DNA of 64,000 nt, from the NCBI GenBank assembly GCA_032629725.1, contig JAFEVB010000014.1, positions 496,001 through 560,000 on the forward strand, in the 5' to 3' direction. Both the position numbers and the translations under genes were made by a program. This stretch comes from Gremmenia infestans. Its lineage: Eukaryota > Ascomycota > Leotiomycetes > Helotiales > Hamatocanthoscyphaceae. Below, in pieces: positions 1 through 10,908 of the stretch. The number at the start of each line of letters is the position of its first letter. The stretch's first letter is position 1. The notes below the pieces were generated by a model. The model did not search any database and was not told the DNA's origin. It saw nothing but the letters and a program-made list of their open reading frames with translations.

Positions 1-516
1 TTCCTATCAAACGCTAGATGACTCTATTTCTTTCTGAAACCATGTACAAGGTATCAACTTTCGAGGTGCTATCATAAAGGCCATGCGGACGGAGATCCCG
101 TGGTTTGTGCAGCAGGGGCACACGATCATCAAGCCAGGGTGATCCTGATCATATACTGCGACCGCGAGCCAAAAATTCGATGTCAAACTTTTGCTCAAGC
201 GCTGATCGAATCTTTCTGGCAGAGTATGAGCTGGACCTTGCCGTTAAAATTGTTCTCGAAGCGACTTCTCATTTTCACCCAGTCACAGCCATCTTAAGCT
301 TATAGTCGAACTAGTGTAACTAAAAGTTAAACCAGTGTCGGAATTAATATTCCGTCTCCACTCTTACTAAAGTTGAACCAGTCCAGTGTAAGTAGGAGCC
401 TTCTTATCACAGCTCTCGTGCCACTTGGAAGATATCGTATTGGAACTATAAAAGCATAGGAGCGGACTCAGGAATAGATGCTTGGCTGAAAATCTTCTTG
501 TAGGACGCTCAACTCT
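1..516. other. left-edge stretch without a convincing gene
   Basis: Short open frames exist on both strands but none shows a family motif, a splice-supported extension or a good start. The part from about 305 to 470 is AT-rich and is probably 3' flank of the minus-strand gene that ends at 517. Confidence 0.5.
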
Positions 517-2393
517 TTATGCTAAAACACCAAACACCAAAACATCATTCGAGCTCTGCAGACTCAATTTTCCAATCCGCTCCAGACCGTAAACAATGAC
601 CTCCAGGCTTTTCGACGTCTCGTCCCACGCGTTCAACACGCACCGGTGCGCTACTCGCAAAAATTGCATCATGAACCACGTCCGATCAAGCCGTGCATCT
701 GCAAATCTCAATCCAATTGCTAGGCACCATAAAAGCGCGCCCTGGAATGGTTCCCAGTTGGTATGATTGCGTGAGCTAAGCAGAATGCGGAGTTGGGAAG
801 CCAATTTGACGGGACTCTGGGTCTGGTATTTATCGTTTCCGAACAGTAGGCATGATATAATAATGAATATGCTCAAACGTAAAGGTGCGATGGTGTCGAA
901 TATGGTAGTACAATAGTTGGAGACGGGGTCGCCATTCTGGTTGTAGTCCTGACATGGGATATGAGGGAGCAATTCTTCGTGCCTAGAGATCAGACGGTCG
1001 TAAATTGAGGGGCTTATAGGTGACGATTGGCAGAGGGTAGCGATAGATAGGGTTTCATATAGATCGCCGAGCAAAGCATATATGAGATGATGATCTTCGG
1101 CATGGCAAGGTTGGCCGAATGTGAACAGCGAAGATTGAAGGGGAAGGGCGAATTGATATTTGAAATACGAATAAATACGGGCGTCCTGCTTGTAGAGATG
1201 CGGATCTGCCGTGGATGCATGTGCGAGATGATCGTTATTACCAGCCCGGCGGAGACAGTCGACGCACGACAGTAGATGATTTGATCGGATGACCAAAGTC
1301 CAATCATCGTCATATGGTTGGCCTAAGTGGCTTATGAAGCCCTGGTAAAAATGCTGAAGGCGACAAATGTTTCCATCGTTGTTCATTAGGAGCTGGGCAA
1401 CAGGATTGTCATTAGGACCTGATCCGGAAAACATATATTAGGCATAAAAAGGTAAACACACCTCGAATGCCAGAAGTGATTGAAGAGCAGCAATAGTGAT
1501 ATGATTACTCTTTGTCCCGGCATCATTGGTAAATGTATCGCTGAGCAATTGCAGAGTGATGAATCGTTGCCGAGTCGTCCAAGGGCTTAGCACGCCCCAT
1601 TCAAGGATATCATCCCAACCCGACGCGTTCAGAAGCTTTGCACTCATAAAGTACGGATTAGAGATAGACCATCGGACTATATTGTCGAGAAATGGGAGGT
1701 CATCGACACTTGAACGAAGATGAACATCGAAGACTGGGAGAGGGTGTCAGCCGCCATTAAAAAGTAGTGTAGATATAGGTAGATAGATCTCTTTCATCAA
1801 GTTTCCACTCCATGCGTTCAAGATGTCCATTATCTATATGGCTTGACCCCATCAGGAGTATCACAATCTTTCACGTGGGTGGTCTCAAAGCTAGCTCGAA
1901 GCTTCCAAACACAGTACTAACGGCTTCTAGCTTTCGGGAGTGATGGCCTTCATGGAGATACCGGACAACGTGAAAAGGCTTGAGACACAAACACCTATCT
2001 ATTGCACTAGAAAAACCATAAGAATAACATTATGCAATTGCCCTTTCGAGAAGGAGTTGACTGCTCGATAAGAAAAAGGTGTGGCTCACACTTGTGCATC
2101 CGCCGAGTAGTTTCTGCTGTGAAACAAGCTGGGTCTAGCAGCGGATGACTGGTAGCAGGCATGGAATTACGCAGCTCTTTGATTATTGCAATTTCGCCGA
2201 TACTCTCACACTGGCCTATCTGGTTGGGCGGTGTATGGTGACGACGGGGCTTTGCTTCCGCACCCTTGTGCAGTCTATGAAAGTAGCGTTTCGTGATATG
2301 GGCCCTCACTCTGCTGATACGTTCTCTTTTGCCCGCCTTCGGGTCATGGCCAGATATGATGATGAAGGAATTGCTTGTTGTGGGTTCTGCCAT
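517..2393 (-). CDS. fungal transcription-factor-like protein, 5' part unresolved
   Basis: The gene resembles fungal-specific transcription-factor-domain proteins that lack a normal Zn2Cys6 cluster. The 3' part is solid. An exon from 1742 down to 1462 joins an exon from 1392 down to 517 through a 69-nt phase-0 intron (1393-1461, GTGTGT...CCCAG, with a CTAATGAC branch point). The joined protein contains the helical pattern of that domain, including ITIAALQSLLAFE. An acceptor ends at about 1743, so more exons lie upstream. The ORF whose ATG is at 2393 encodes an N-terminus typical of the family: a hydrophobic FIII followed by a basic stretch with RVRAHITKR. I could not join it cleanly to the 1742 exon, because the roughly 250-350 bp between them carries stops in every frame. 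Either small exons are missed or the gene is decaying. DNA binding is inferred from the family only. Confidence 0.5.
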
Positions 2394-2867
2394 GGACCCG
2401 GATACAGATGTAATAAATTTTGGCGATAGATATTTTGATGATATGTTGAGGAAGCCACATGTCGGCGAAAATTCTTGATGGTCGTCCTGAGCGTTACAGA
2501 TTGAGCGAGGGCATGGGCTTTAGGGGCTGCAAGCGAACCTCTTTTAGGGTTGTGGCTTATTCAGCCGGTGCCTAAGCCCATTATGCTGTAGTCAGACTTT
2601 AGTGCAAATGCCCGTTTAGGATTAGCATCATAGGGAAGACGGGATTAAAGCAGATTGTTAACGTCCATCATCATCGCATCTAAATTCATAATGCAGGATT
2701 CGGAGTGCAAGAAGTTTGACTTGCTAAGTCCGAGTTCTCGTTACGAAAAGCGAGCCTTCAATATGTATAAATTGAGGAATATGTCTTTAGCTTTTACCTG
2801 TACTTGCAGATATCATAGCAGATCGGCTCTTCAACTTCGTTCTATTCAACCTCCTTCTTGATACATC
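2394..2867. promoter_or_regulatory. divergent intergenic region
   Basis: This 474-bp space separates the putative start of the minus-strand transcription-factor-like gene (2393) from the plus-strand dehydrogenase (2868), so it should carry both promoters. A TATA-like ATGTATAAATTG lies near 2763, about 100 bp before the dehydrogenase ATG. No specific operator was recognised. Confidence 0.4.
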
Positions 2868-3920
2868 ATGTCTCCTGCCTTTGACACCAATGGAGTGTGG
2901 CTAGTCACCGGCTGTTCAGCCGGGTTGGGCCTATCCATCGCCAGGTATGTCTACGCAGCGGGCCACAACATCGTGGCAACGGCCCGCAACGTGGTTTCCC
3001 TCGACTACCTCCCCAATGGACCCAAAGTTCTCAAACTCAGCCTAGACGTTACATCTCAGGAAAGCGTCACTGCCGCCGTCAACAGCACGGTAAAGTGTTT
3101 TGGCCGTCTTGATGTCGTGATTAACAACGCCGGCTTCGGCGTTATGGGTGAGCTCGGTAATTAACTCCTTTCACTTTTAATCTCTTGTTATTTACATAAA
3201 TACAATTACTAATTATTGGCAGAGGGATTTCCTGAAAACGTAGCTCGCGAACAGTTTGAAACCATGTTCTGGGGCCCCGTACACTTGACAAAGGAGAGCA
3301 TTCGTGTTTTCCGAGAAGTCAATGCCCCAGGTCAAGGAGGGACAATTGTTCAAGTCTCCTCCATTGGTGGTTATCTAGCATTCCAAGGAAATGCATTCTA
3401 CCATGCGAGGTAAGTTGAACGCAAAGTTTTGTTGTTTATAGCAGCAAGAACCGTTTCTAATAAATGTTTGTGTAGCAAATTTGCTTTGGAGGGCTTCACG
3501 AAGTCCGTCGACAGAGAGCTCAATCCCAAGTGGAACATCAAGCTCATGATCCTCTCCCCAGGCGGAATCAAGACAAGATTCGCCTCTAGCGTCAAAATTT
3601 TACCTCGCCATCCAGCCTACGACAATGACGAAGCACCACTCACTAGTCTCATTAAGTATATGAAAGACCCCTCTTCGGCTGCTACTTGGGCCGATGCTGA
3701 CAAGTGTGCCGCTGTCTTATTCAATGTCGTCTTAGGCCAGAAGGACAAGCCGCTGCCAACAAGGCTCAATCTTGGTGCTGATGCGCTACCCACTATGAGG
3801 CATGAAGTTGGCGAGTATTTGAAGGAGATGGAGAATTGGCAAGAGGAAACGCTTAAGGTGATGCCTTCAACAACAGAAAGCTCAGTCCTACTTATGGACC
3901 AGTTGACGAAGAGATTCTAG
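2868..3920 (+). CDS. short-chain dehydrogenase/reductase (SDR), classical type
   Basis: A NAD(P)-dependent oxidoreductase of about 306 residues in three exons: 2868-3156, 3223-3409 and 3476-3920. The two 66-nt introns are GT-AG. The first is in phase 1, and the second splits a Ser codon inside the active site. Splicing restores the classical signature: cofactor motif TGCSAGLG at residues 14-21, NNAG at 86-89, catalytic Ser143 in VSSIGG, and Tyr156-x-x-x-Lys160 in YHASK. The alternative first donor (after ATGG, 3144-3147) would keep the frame but lose the MGELEG segment usual in this family. No signal peptide or targeting tail is seen, so it is probably cytosolic. The subfamily looks like fungal SDRs related to 17-beta-hydroxysteroid dehydrogenases, but the substrate cannot be named. 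It stands alone and shares its upstream region with the divergent gene at 2393. Confidence 0.88.
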
Positions 3921-4120
3921 GTGCAATTAGAAGGTCCTTTGTAAGTAAAAATTGGTTACTACTTAAACACATATCAGTAGAAAGACATATTCACATACCA
4001 AATAATAAGTGAATAGGCCGATTACAAAGTGTCGGGGGAATATGACTGGGATTGAGACTTTGTAGTCATGTGACAATTTGACTATGCATGACTAAGTGAA
4101 GAGGGAATAGCAAAGGTGGT

Positions 4121-4836
4121 ATGCTTGATAGAGGCATGTCGGAGGAATCTGCTGAGGACAGTAAGGATACCTGGTCTGAAATCGCTGAAGAGGAAGCATT
4201 CGAAGAGAAACTCAATGCTCTGCAGATTCAAGAGGAAAATAGTCAGGGCTCGGCATCGCTATGCCAGCATCCAAACTACGACGTTAAGATCGACCCAAGA
4301 TATCTAAGAGGGATTGAACAGTGTTGCTGCGACCATCACACACGGCCAAGTACAAACCATTGCGTTGCCTGTCCCACATCAGCCGGCAGTTTACCTTTGA
4401 ACTAAGCGAATGCTTATGGAAGAACGCAATCATACATTTCAGCGATATAGAGCTCTTCTTCCAATTTTTCACTGATCGACCTCGGATTTGGAAACACGTC
4501 AAGTGTCTATCCATCGAAATATTTTACGAGCGTAGATGCGACCTCATTACTTCCAGCAGTCTCCTCCTCCAGATATCCGAATTCGCATCCCAACATCTCG
4601 GTCTCTGGCGCCTCTCTATCCGCCTCTCTACGGACTTGGAGACTGCAACTGACCTGCCCAAGTGTGAGGAATTGCATCACTGGGCCACGGCATTCAGACC
4701 CTTGAAGACAGAGAGGTTCTCGCTTCATTTACTAGCCCCAGAAGGAAGCTCCTCGGCTAACATCAAAAGGACTGGTCGCGAGCTTTACAACCAGAGAAGA
4801 AACCAGACACCCTCAGAAATTCTACCAAACAACTAG
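4121..4836 (+). pseudogene. F-box/2EXR-like gene fragment, frame broken
   Basis: Two overlapping open frames look like one gene. The first starts at an ATG at 4121 and encodes an acidic N-terminus (SEESAEDSKDTWSEI). The second runs from about 4321 to the stop at 4836 and encodes KPLRCLSHISRQFTFE and ELFFQFFTDRP. This is the pattern of the large fungal family of F-box/2EXR-like proteins: leucine-rich, with R-x-S-R-Q followed by an aromatic LF-x-FF segment. The second frame has a stop just before 4318, so the transition must fall at about 4318-4330. I see no good intron there. GTGTTG at 4321 is a poor donor. A frameshift or an unrecognised intron are the two options. The protein also ends early compared with relatives. 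Its function is unknown. Confidence 0.4.
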
Positions 4837-5462
4837 GAACAGATGGGCTAATTGAAACCATATTCCTTGGACGATTAGAGCAGAAGAAGGTCCAATCATG
4901 AGTTATACGAGAATGTAAAGTGTCTAGTGGTGAATACTACAAACTGGTTTTGTACCAAGATCCTCAAGTGCAAAAGTGCAATATTCGAAACAGATCTTAG
5001 GTACCTCCACGGAGCTTACCATCTCTTTTCATAAATGGGATCGAATCAGTTACATGGCAGTGGATTCAATCCTATTCACTGAGATCTTGCGGTAAAAGGC
5101 AGAAAAGGAATGACCTTCAAGCACATTATAGTATACACAGGGCATGAACCAACAGCCGCCAATGTTTCCACAGTTTAAAAGAAGAGATCCAGGCAGCAGC
5201 TAGACTCTCAGCTATATATCTCCTATCTTCCACGTTAACCTCGATGCCCTCTCTCGACCCCGAAAAGGTATATAAAGAACAAAGCCCTACCCTTGATTTC
5301 TTCTCGACAACGACATACCAGATACTCGGCGAACTAGCACATCTTCGCCCCGAAGAAAAGACACTTAATTTCGGTCTAGCATTTCCACTCCAGCCCGAAG
5401 CTTGATTTTGACTTTTAGTCGGAAAGCGAAGAGGAATGATGAGTTTAACCCGAGATATAAGT

Positions 5463-5488
5463 TGCTGTCAAGTGTTATGATGCTGTCA
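5463..5488 (+). repeat. paired TGCTGTCA motif, 18-bp period
   Basis: TGCTGTCAA occurs at 5463 and again at 5481, a distance of exactly 18 bp. The same pair with the same period occurs at 10441/10459, and the 9-bp spacers are partly alike. Single copies lie elsewhere in the gene-poor DNA. Function is unknown. Confidence 0.6.
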
Positions 5489-8280
5489 ATTCCCACTGTC
5501 GTTCGTGATGCAAGAGAATTTGATAGTGAATAGATAGCGTGTAATAATTAATACCTTATTTCATGAACTCAAATTCCCTTGCTAACTAGACTTTAATGCT
5601 TTCGAAAGCTACTTCTGCGACTGGCATGGTAGTTGGAAACACAGTAGTCGCTCATGACTTTAGACTATAAGGGTAGGGATTGTGTTTGGTGTCATGAAAG
5701 AGGGCGGTTTAATTATACTAGTTGGTGTAAAACTCGCTGACGTGAAATACAAGTGAAGTTTGTTCCCGTTCCCGCCGAAGTAGACAATACTATAGAGAAA
5801 ATTTCTCTCAATAAAAAAACAAGGACACTAGGATTTCGTCTTCTTTCAATCCCTTATTGCTAAATCGCATACTTAAAAGCAAAAGTCATCTCTGATCTCC
5901 TGAAATGATAAACAGTGCAATCGCAACCGCACATGGCAAGATCTAGTCGACTTCTGCTGCGGAGTACCAAGGAGTCTCTATCTATCGAAGATTCGTAAAC
6001 AGATGCTTTATTAAAAATTCAAGAAGAGAATGGGTTTTGATGTGATAGAATTCTTTACTATTAAATTATATCTTTTCCACTACTATGCTGTCAGGAAACT
6101 TCCGACGTTCAAAAGCATCATTCAGTGCTCTATACTCTCTTTATAGGATTTGAGAAGTTCTTATTAAGATTATAAGGCTTAGATACCCAGCTCTCTTGCT
6201 CCTTCAAATTCGCCTGCATTTCAAGTGGGAAGTACAGTGGGGAACTCCTCTTCGTTTATGTCTGCTGGCTGGAAGGGTACTGGCCGCACGTAGAGATAAA
6301 TAAGAGTTTAGAGACAACCAGATCATTTTGTTCACATAGGTAGTCATAAGCGGCGCCGCGATTGAACTTGGAAAGACAGATCTGTAAGAGGTGAATCCAT
6401 AATCGGCTAGCTACATCATAAATTTATGATCAACCCACTTTACATATTCCCGATATAAACATCTCGTAATTGGTCCTACAGAGAGGCGCGAGAATTCAAC
6501 CTATCTCACCTTCAGTGCACGGTGTAGCATATGCGTTCTCGGTGGTCCCAGAAATCCGATTTCGTCTTTCGTCTGGTGGGTAGAATATCATCGAAAAGTC
6601 CTCTCTAAGAAGGAGGCGTATATTGTAAATACCAAACGAACGAACATAGGGAGTTGCTGTCAAAAAATGGCTTTCTATCATTATCATATAAGCCCCACAG
6701 ATATATATATTAGTAGCAAAACGAGCAGCAACCTCGGTTTGTAGAGATTAATTCCTGGCGCGAGAGAGTCGTAATGCGAGGGAGTAGGTCAAAGAAAGAC
6801 AAATTGAACTCTTCAACCATCTCATATCTCCATAGGTGTTAGTAGCTTGAAAAATCTCGAAGGGTGTAGATATTTATAATTCAAATTATCGGGGATCAGG
6901 GAAGCGCATAATTAGTATATAGTGCAAGGAGATTGGGATACATTATAGAGATAAGAATTCTTCCTTCAAATTTAGACGATGTCTCTCACCATATGGACAC
7001 GAAAGAAGGTCTCCGCGAAGGGTGTATATTGTTCTGCTTGATTCTCCTACTAATAAAAAAATTCCTTACAAAATCGACGTTCTGGAGTCCATCGCGGGTG
7101 CTTGAGGAATCTAGCTTGTGGCTAGACCTTTGGACTGTTTAAAGATGAAGAGCAAATGGTAATCTGAAGGAAGACAATATCTGGTCATAGAGATTGTGAA
7201 TCAATCATGCAATTATCGTCGGGAAATTTTCACAGTCATGGAATAAGTTGCTGTCATTGTGTTTTAATTCACAGGAGTAAATCCTAGCGGCCGGGGGTAC
7301 AGGGGTATGACTCGCGGGATTCGCTGGTGGATTGAGTTGCACTGCGCTGGGTTTGCATTACATTCCATAGGCAGACAAAGAGTCAGTTGCACATTAAATT
7401 GTTCCTCCACTAGACTTGAAATGTCATGTTTTGCAAACCAGTTGTCGAGTCTGGATATATACATGACACTGCACAGTGCATTTACTCACTATACTTTAGA
7501 TCCCTTGACTGGGAATAGCAGACCAAGGCCTGACTCTCCACTCCAGAGCGCGTAAATTCGAAACGTGCTGTAAAACACAAATTCAGCGAGCTTGCAAAAC
7601 AATAAACGACCCAAGACATGCACCACCCTCAAAACAAAAATAAGCCCAAATTCCCGTATGAAGTTGTCAGATTAGATCAAGTTAAATCTTCATCGACCAC
7701 ACTGCCCAAGCAGGAACCGTCTCGCCTTGCAGCGGAGGCTTCGGACTCGGACAGCTGCAAATGCATAAGTGGTCTTGGATAAGCTCTTTATTTATCATCA
7801 TTCAACATCGGGAATCTAGGGGACTTGTCTTATCCAAATCAAAGGAGAAGAAAAGGCTGAGAGGGAATTTCTGGAAATGTGGAGAAAACGCGTCTTGACG
7901 CGTTGAAGAAATGGGCTGATTTGACAAAGGGGAAGAAGTTGCACCAAGCTGATAGAATGTGGGATAATGAGGGTGGCGACAGAATAGAAGAGACAATAGT
8001 AATAGCTGAGGGAGGTACAAGGCTGTGGCTGTGGTTGAAATACAAGATTCAGACTATCAAGCGGCTGGCGCCTTTGGATGCGGCACTGCTGACTTGCTGA
8101 CTCGACTCTGCAAACGGCCCGAGGCTGTCATGACGCGCAATAAACAAACATCAACTTGATGAATCCATTCCTAGGTATCAACCAATGCAACAACAATAAC
8201 ATGTTGTCTATACCATACTCCGCCTGCTTCTGTCTCCATTCACAGACGATGTATCAGGCATGGTTTGACGATGGGTGAGA

Positions 8281-8298
8281 CGTCGTCGTCGTCGTCGT
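8281..8298 (+). repeat. (CGT)6 microsatellite
   Basis: Six uninterrupted CGT units in non-coding DNA about 590 bp upstream of the NC2-alpha start. Confidence 0.9.
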
Positions 8299-8888
8299 CA
8301 AAGAATAATCTCGCCAAGGGGGAAATATTCTTTTGGCGCTATGCCGCATGTGACGTAGCACAGTATCCCTGCATGGGGCCATTCGGTACAAATAAGTCCC
8401 TCCGCGCCCCGAAAAATCTGCATGAAATCGTCAAAGTGTGAGACTTGACCCCGCTTATGAATCGACAAATCACAGCACAAGGAATTTATTACTCAGCAAC
8501 ATCACGTTACTCGCGGTGCAATATCGGGATCCGGAATATCTGTATGCCCGACCGACCAATTGTATCATCGTCGCCCCCACTCCAATCGCGCCTGCTGCAT
8601 CGAGGGGTTGTTTACGTGAAGAAAGAGAGAAAGAGGGAGTGAGGGACAGAGAGTGTGTAGGAAGCTACGAGTGCTTTGAAGATATACTTTCTACCTTCTG
8701 CTCTCCCTCTGCTCTGTGGACTGGGAATAGCACGACTGGAGTTTTGTACCAATACTTTTCCCCACCACCAATTCTCAGTGCAATTCCATCGGATCCATAT
8801 TATTGTTCCACCGGCCATCACGAGCGAGTGCATTAGCCTCGCATAACGCCCGCCTGTCCGCCCACCGCCAATCTGATATAAAAAAACA

Positions 8889-9821
8889 ATGGACGGTACT
8901 TATGCACCGCAGTCCCCCGACCTTTCAGGATTCCTTGCCTCTCCCAATAAACAACAGCAGCAGCAATACCAACCCAGCTCCCTATCAGCTTCGTACGCGC
9001 CACGCTCGCCTGTCCTGCCTTCCTTCAGCAGCGCGCCGCAATACCAGCAGCAACAACAGCTGCCACAGCACGACCTGAGCTCTCATCCGAGCCATCATCA
9101 GATTCCCACATTTGGTGGCAGCAACAACGACTTTGTGGACTACGACACAGGCGGTGCTGCACATTACATGCCCCCGATCCCAGCATTGCCGCCTGCACAT
9201 TCCTTCGACGCAATTCCCACCCAGGGCATACCTCCTTTCTACGGCGCCCCTCTACCATCATATATACATCAACCTCCACCTCCACATTCATCCCACCCAT
9301 CACACATCAAACCCGAATTCTCCTCCTCCAACCAATATACCCCCACAATGGCGGGCCGCAACAAACAACCCCCTCCCTCCACTCCCTGGAAAAACCCCAA
9401 CCCCACCGGCATTGAAATCCGCACCAAGTTTCCCGTTGCGCGCATAAAACGCATAATGCAAGCCGACGAAGAAGTAGGAAAAGTAGCCCAAGTCACACCG
9501 GTTGCCGTCTCCAAAGCTCTCGAGTTATTCATGATAGCCCTGGTCTCTGGAGCGGCGGAAAAGGCCAAGGAAAAGGGCGGGAAGAGGGTCACGGCGCAGC
9601 ATTTGAAAGCTGTGGTGCTGGAGCGGAACGAGGAGTTTGATTTTCTGGCTGAGATTGTTGGCAAGGTTGCTGAGGGCCAGGAGGGCGCAGGTGGAGAGAC
9701 GAGAGGGAAGAAACGGGGGTCTGCTGCTGGGGCTGGTGCGGGGAGTGAGAGTGAGAGTGACGAGGGGGTGCAGAAGAAGAAGAAGGGGAAGGGAAGGAAA
9801 AAGAAGGAGGGGAAGGATTAG
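8889..9821 (+). CDS. BUR6: NC2 alpha / Bur6 (DRAP1-like) negative cofactor 2 subunit
   Basis: A single-exon gene of 310 residues. The histone fold at about residues 172-260 carries TKFPVARIKRIMQADEEVG, then KVAQVTPVAVSKALELFM and KRVTAQHLKAVVL. This matches the NC2-alpha/DRAP1 family closely, with RIKRIMQ and the conserved E-V-G-K-V-A segment. NC2-alpha pairs with NC2-beta and binds TBP on promoter DNA, blocking TFIIA/TFIIB entry; it acts in the nucleus. The N-terminal 170 residues are low-complexity (Q-, P-, H- and S-rich), much longer than in yeast Bur6. The C-terminus is a lysine-rich tail with an SESESDE acidic patch. The start at 8889 follows AAAACA, a good fungal context. A shorter start at the in-frame ATG of MAGRNKQ (about residue 154) would give a more usual family length and cannot be excluded. 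Dpb3-like histone-fold proteins are the main alternative. Confidence 0.85.
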   Translation: MDGTYAPQSPDLSGFLASPNKQQQQQYQPSSLSASYAPRSPVLPSFSSAPQYQQQQQLPQHDLSSHPSHHQIPTFGGSNNDFVDYDTGGAAHYMPPIPALPPAHSFDAIPTQGIPPFYGAPLPSYIHQPPPPHSSHPSHIKPEFSSSNQYTPTMAGRNKQPPPSTPWKNPNPTGIEIRTKFPVARIKRIMQADEEVGKVAQVTPVAVSKALELFMIALVSGAAEKAKEKGGKRVTAQHLKAVVLERNEEFDFLAEIVGKVAEGQEGAGGETRGKKRGSAAGAGAGSESESDEGVQKKKKGKGRKKKEGKD

Positions 9822-10908
9822 GTATCCAGGAGGCGGGAGGCGGAATCGTTTGAAATGGGAGCACGCGGATTAGGAATACAAGCTTTGCTGTTTGATCTCA
9901 AGGTTGAGAGAAATGGTATACAGGGGGCGGGATAAAGTGCTGGGATGCATATGCTGGTGGGCGTTTGCGGGCTTTGTTTTGCTTTGCGGTGGCGTTGAGG
10001 TGTTGTAGCATTATACGTGGTAAATGAATCAAATTTTTAATCAATTGGTACTATCCCTTCTTCTTCAATAATTCTACAATTCATAGTAATTCATTCCCAC
10101 CTACTCCAAGACCTTCTTCCCCCTACACGTCTACCCCCATCACAAAACTCCATTCCCATATCACCCCAAACAAACTTCTCAGACTCAACCACTCCTTCAC
10201 ACCTACCTAGGTATATAACCGCACTATCCAGCAAATAACAACAAACAAACACGTAATACACAACTCCTACGAAACACATTCAATAGACACAGGATGACGT
10301 GGAAAGGTACACTTTGCTGCTCAGACAACCAATCGACCGACTATCTTCTATCCCTTTCCATCCTCTTGAACTCTTCAAGTATATGCATAATGCATAGATC
10401 AACCACCCCCTCCGCGTATATAAAAGCGTGCAGCGTGCTTTGCTGTCAAAAGTATTAATGCTGTCAAGGATTTCTTTTTCACGTTCGTTTAGTATCTGTA
10501 TCATTCACTTCATAATTCTCTCTCGCCGCACCCGACGGAAAGCTGGTCCGGATATCAATCTTAGATACAAATATTAAGGGATCCTAAGAGGTCTTGATAC
10601 AAACGCCGTGGATGAAACTCATCGTGTAGCTTTTGGATGAGTTCAAGGGGTATCATGTCATGTCAAGCTTTATTATACGCCCGCCAAATATGCGGCCGCT
10701 GGGAATCAGGGGGGCTGAGTCAGCACCAGGCTAAATACCACCAGCACCTACAGGGCCAGGGGTAGTTGTAGTGCATCTTAAAAGCTTATGTCCCTCCCCT
10801 CTGACCGGGACTGGCCAATCCAATCCAATCCATTTTCTAGTTCGACGCTCTTTCGTCTATCTTGAAGTCCAGCGTCGTCTGAATCTCTGCATCTTCATAT
10901 TCTACACA
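9822..10908. other. intergenic region between NC2-alpha and a Zn2Cys6 gene
   Basis: About 1.1 kb with no supported gene. It holds the second TGCTGTCA pair (10441 and 10459). A TATATAAAAG sequence lies at about 10418-10427, close to that pair. The segment just before 10909 is presumably the leader of the transcription-factor gene. Confidence 0.5.
10441..10466 (+). repeat. paired TGCTGTCA motif, 18-bp period
   Basis: The second copy of the pair seen at 5463/5481: TGCTGTCAA starts at 10441 and again at 10459, with identical spacing. The two 18-nt units agree at 13 of 18 positions by eye. Confidence 0.6.

Larger units (their letters stand above)
4837..8888. other. 4-kb AT-rich gene-poor region
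   Basis: No ORF here shows a domain, codon bias or splice support. Five copies of TGCTGTCA lie at 5463, 5481, 6086, 6655 and 7249. A (CGT)6 microsatellite is at 8281-8298. The last 350 bp or so, rich in pyrimidines and short ORFs, is presumably the promoter and leader of the NC2-alpha gene at 8889. The stretch looks like decayed repeat-rich DNA, but I could not align it to any intact element. Confidence 0.5.
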
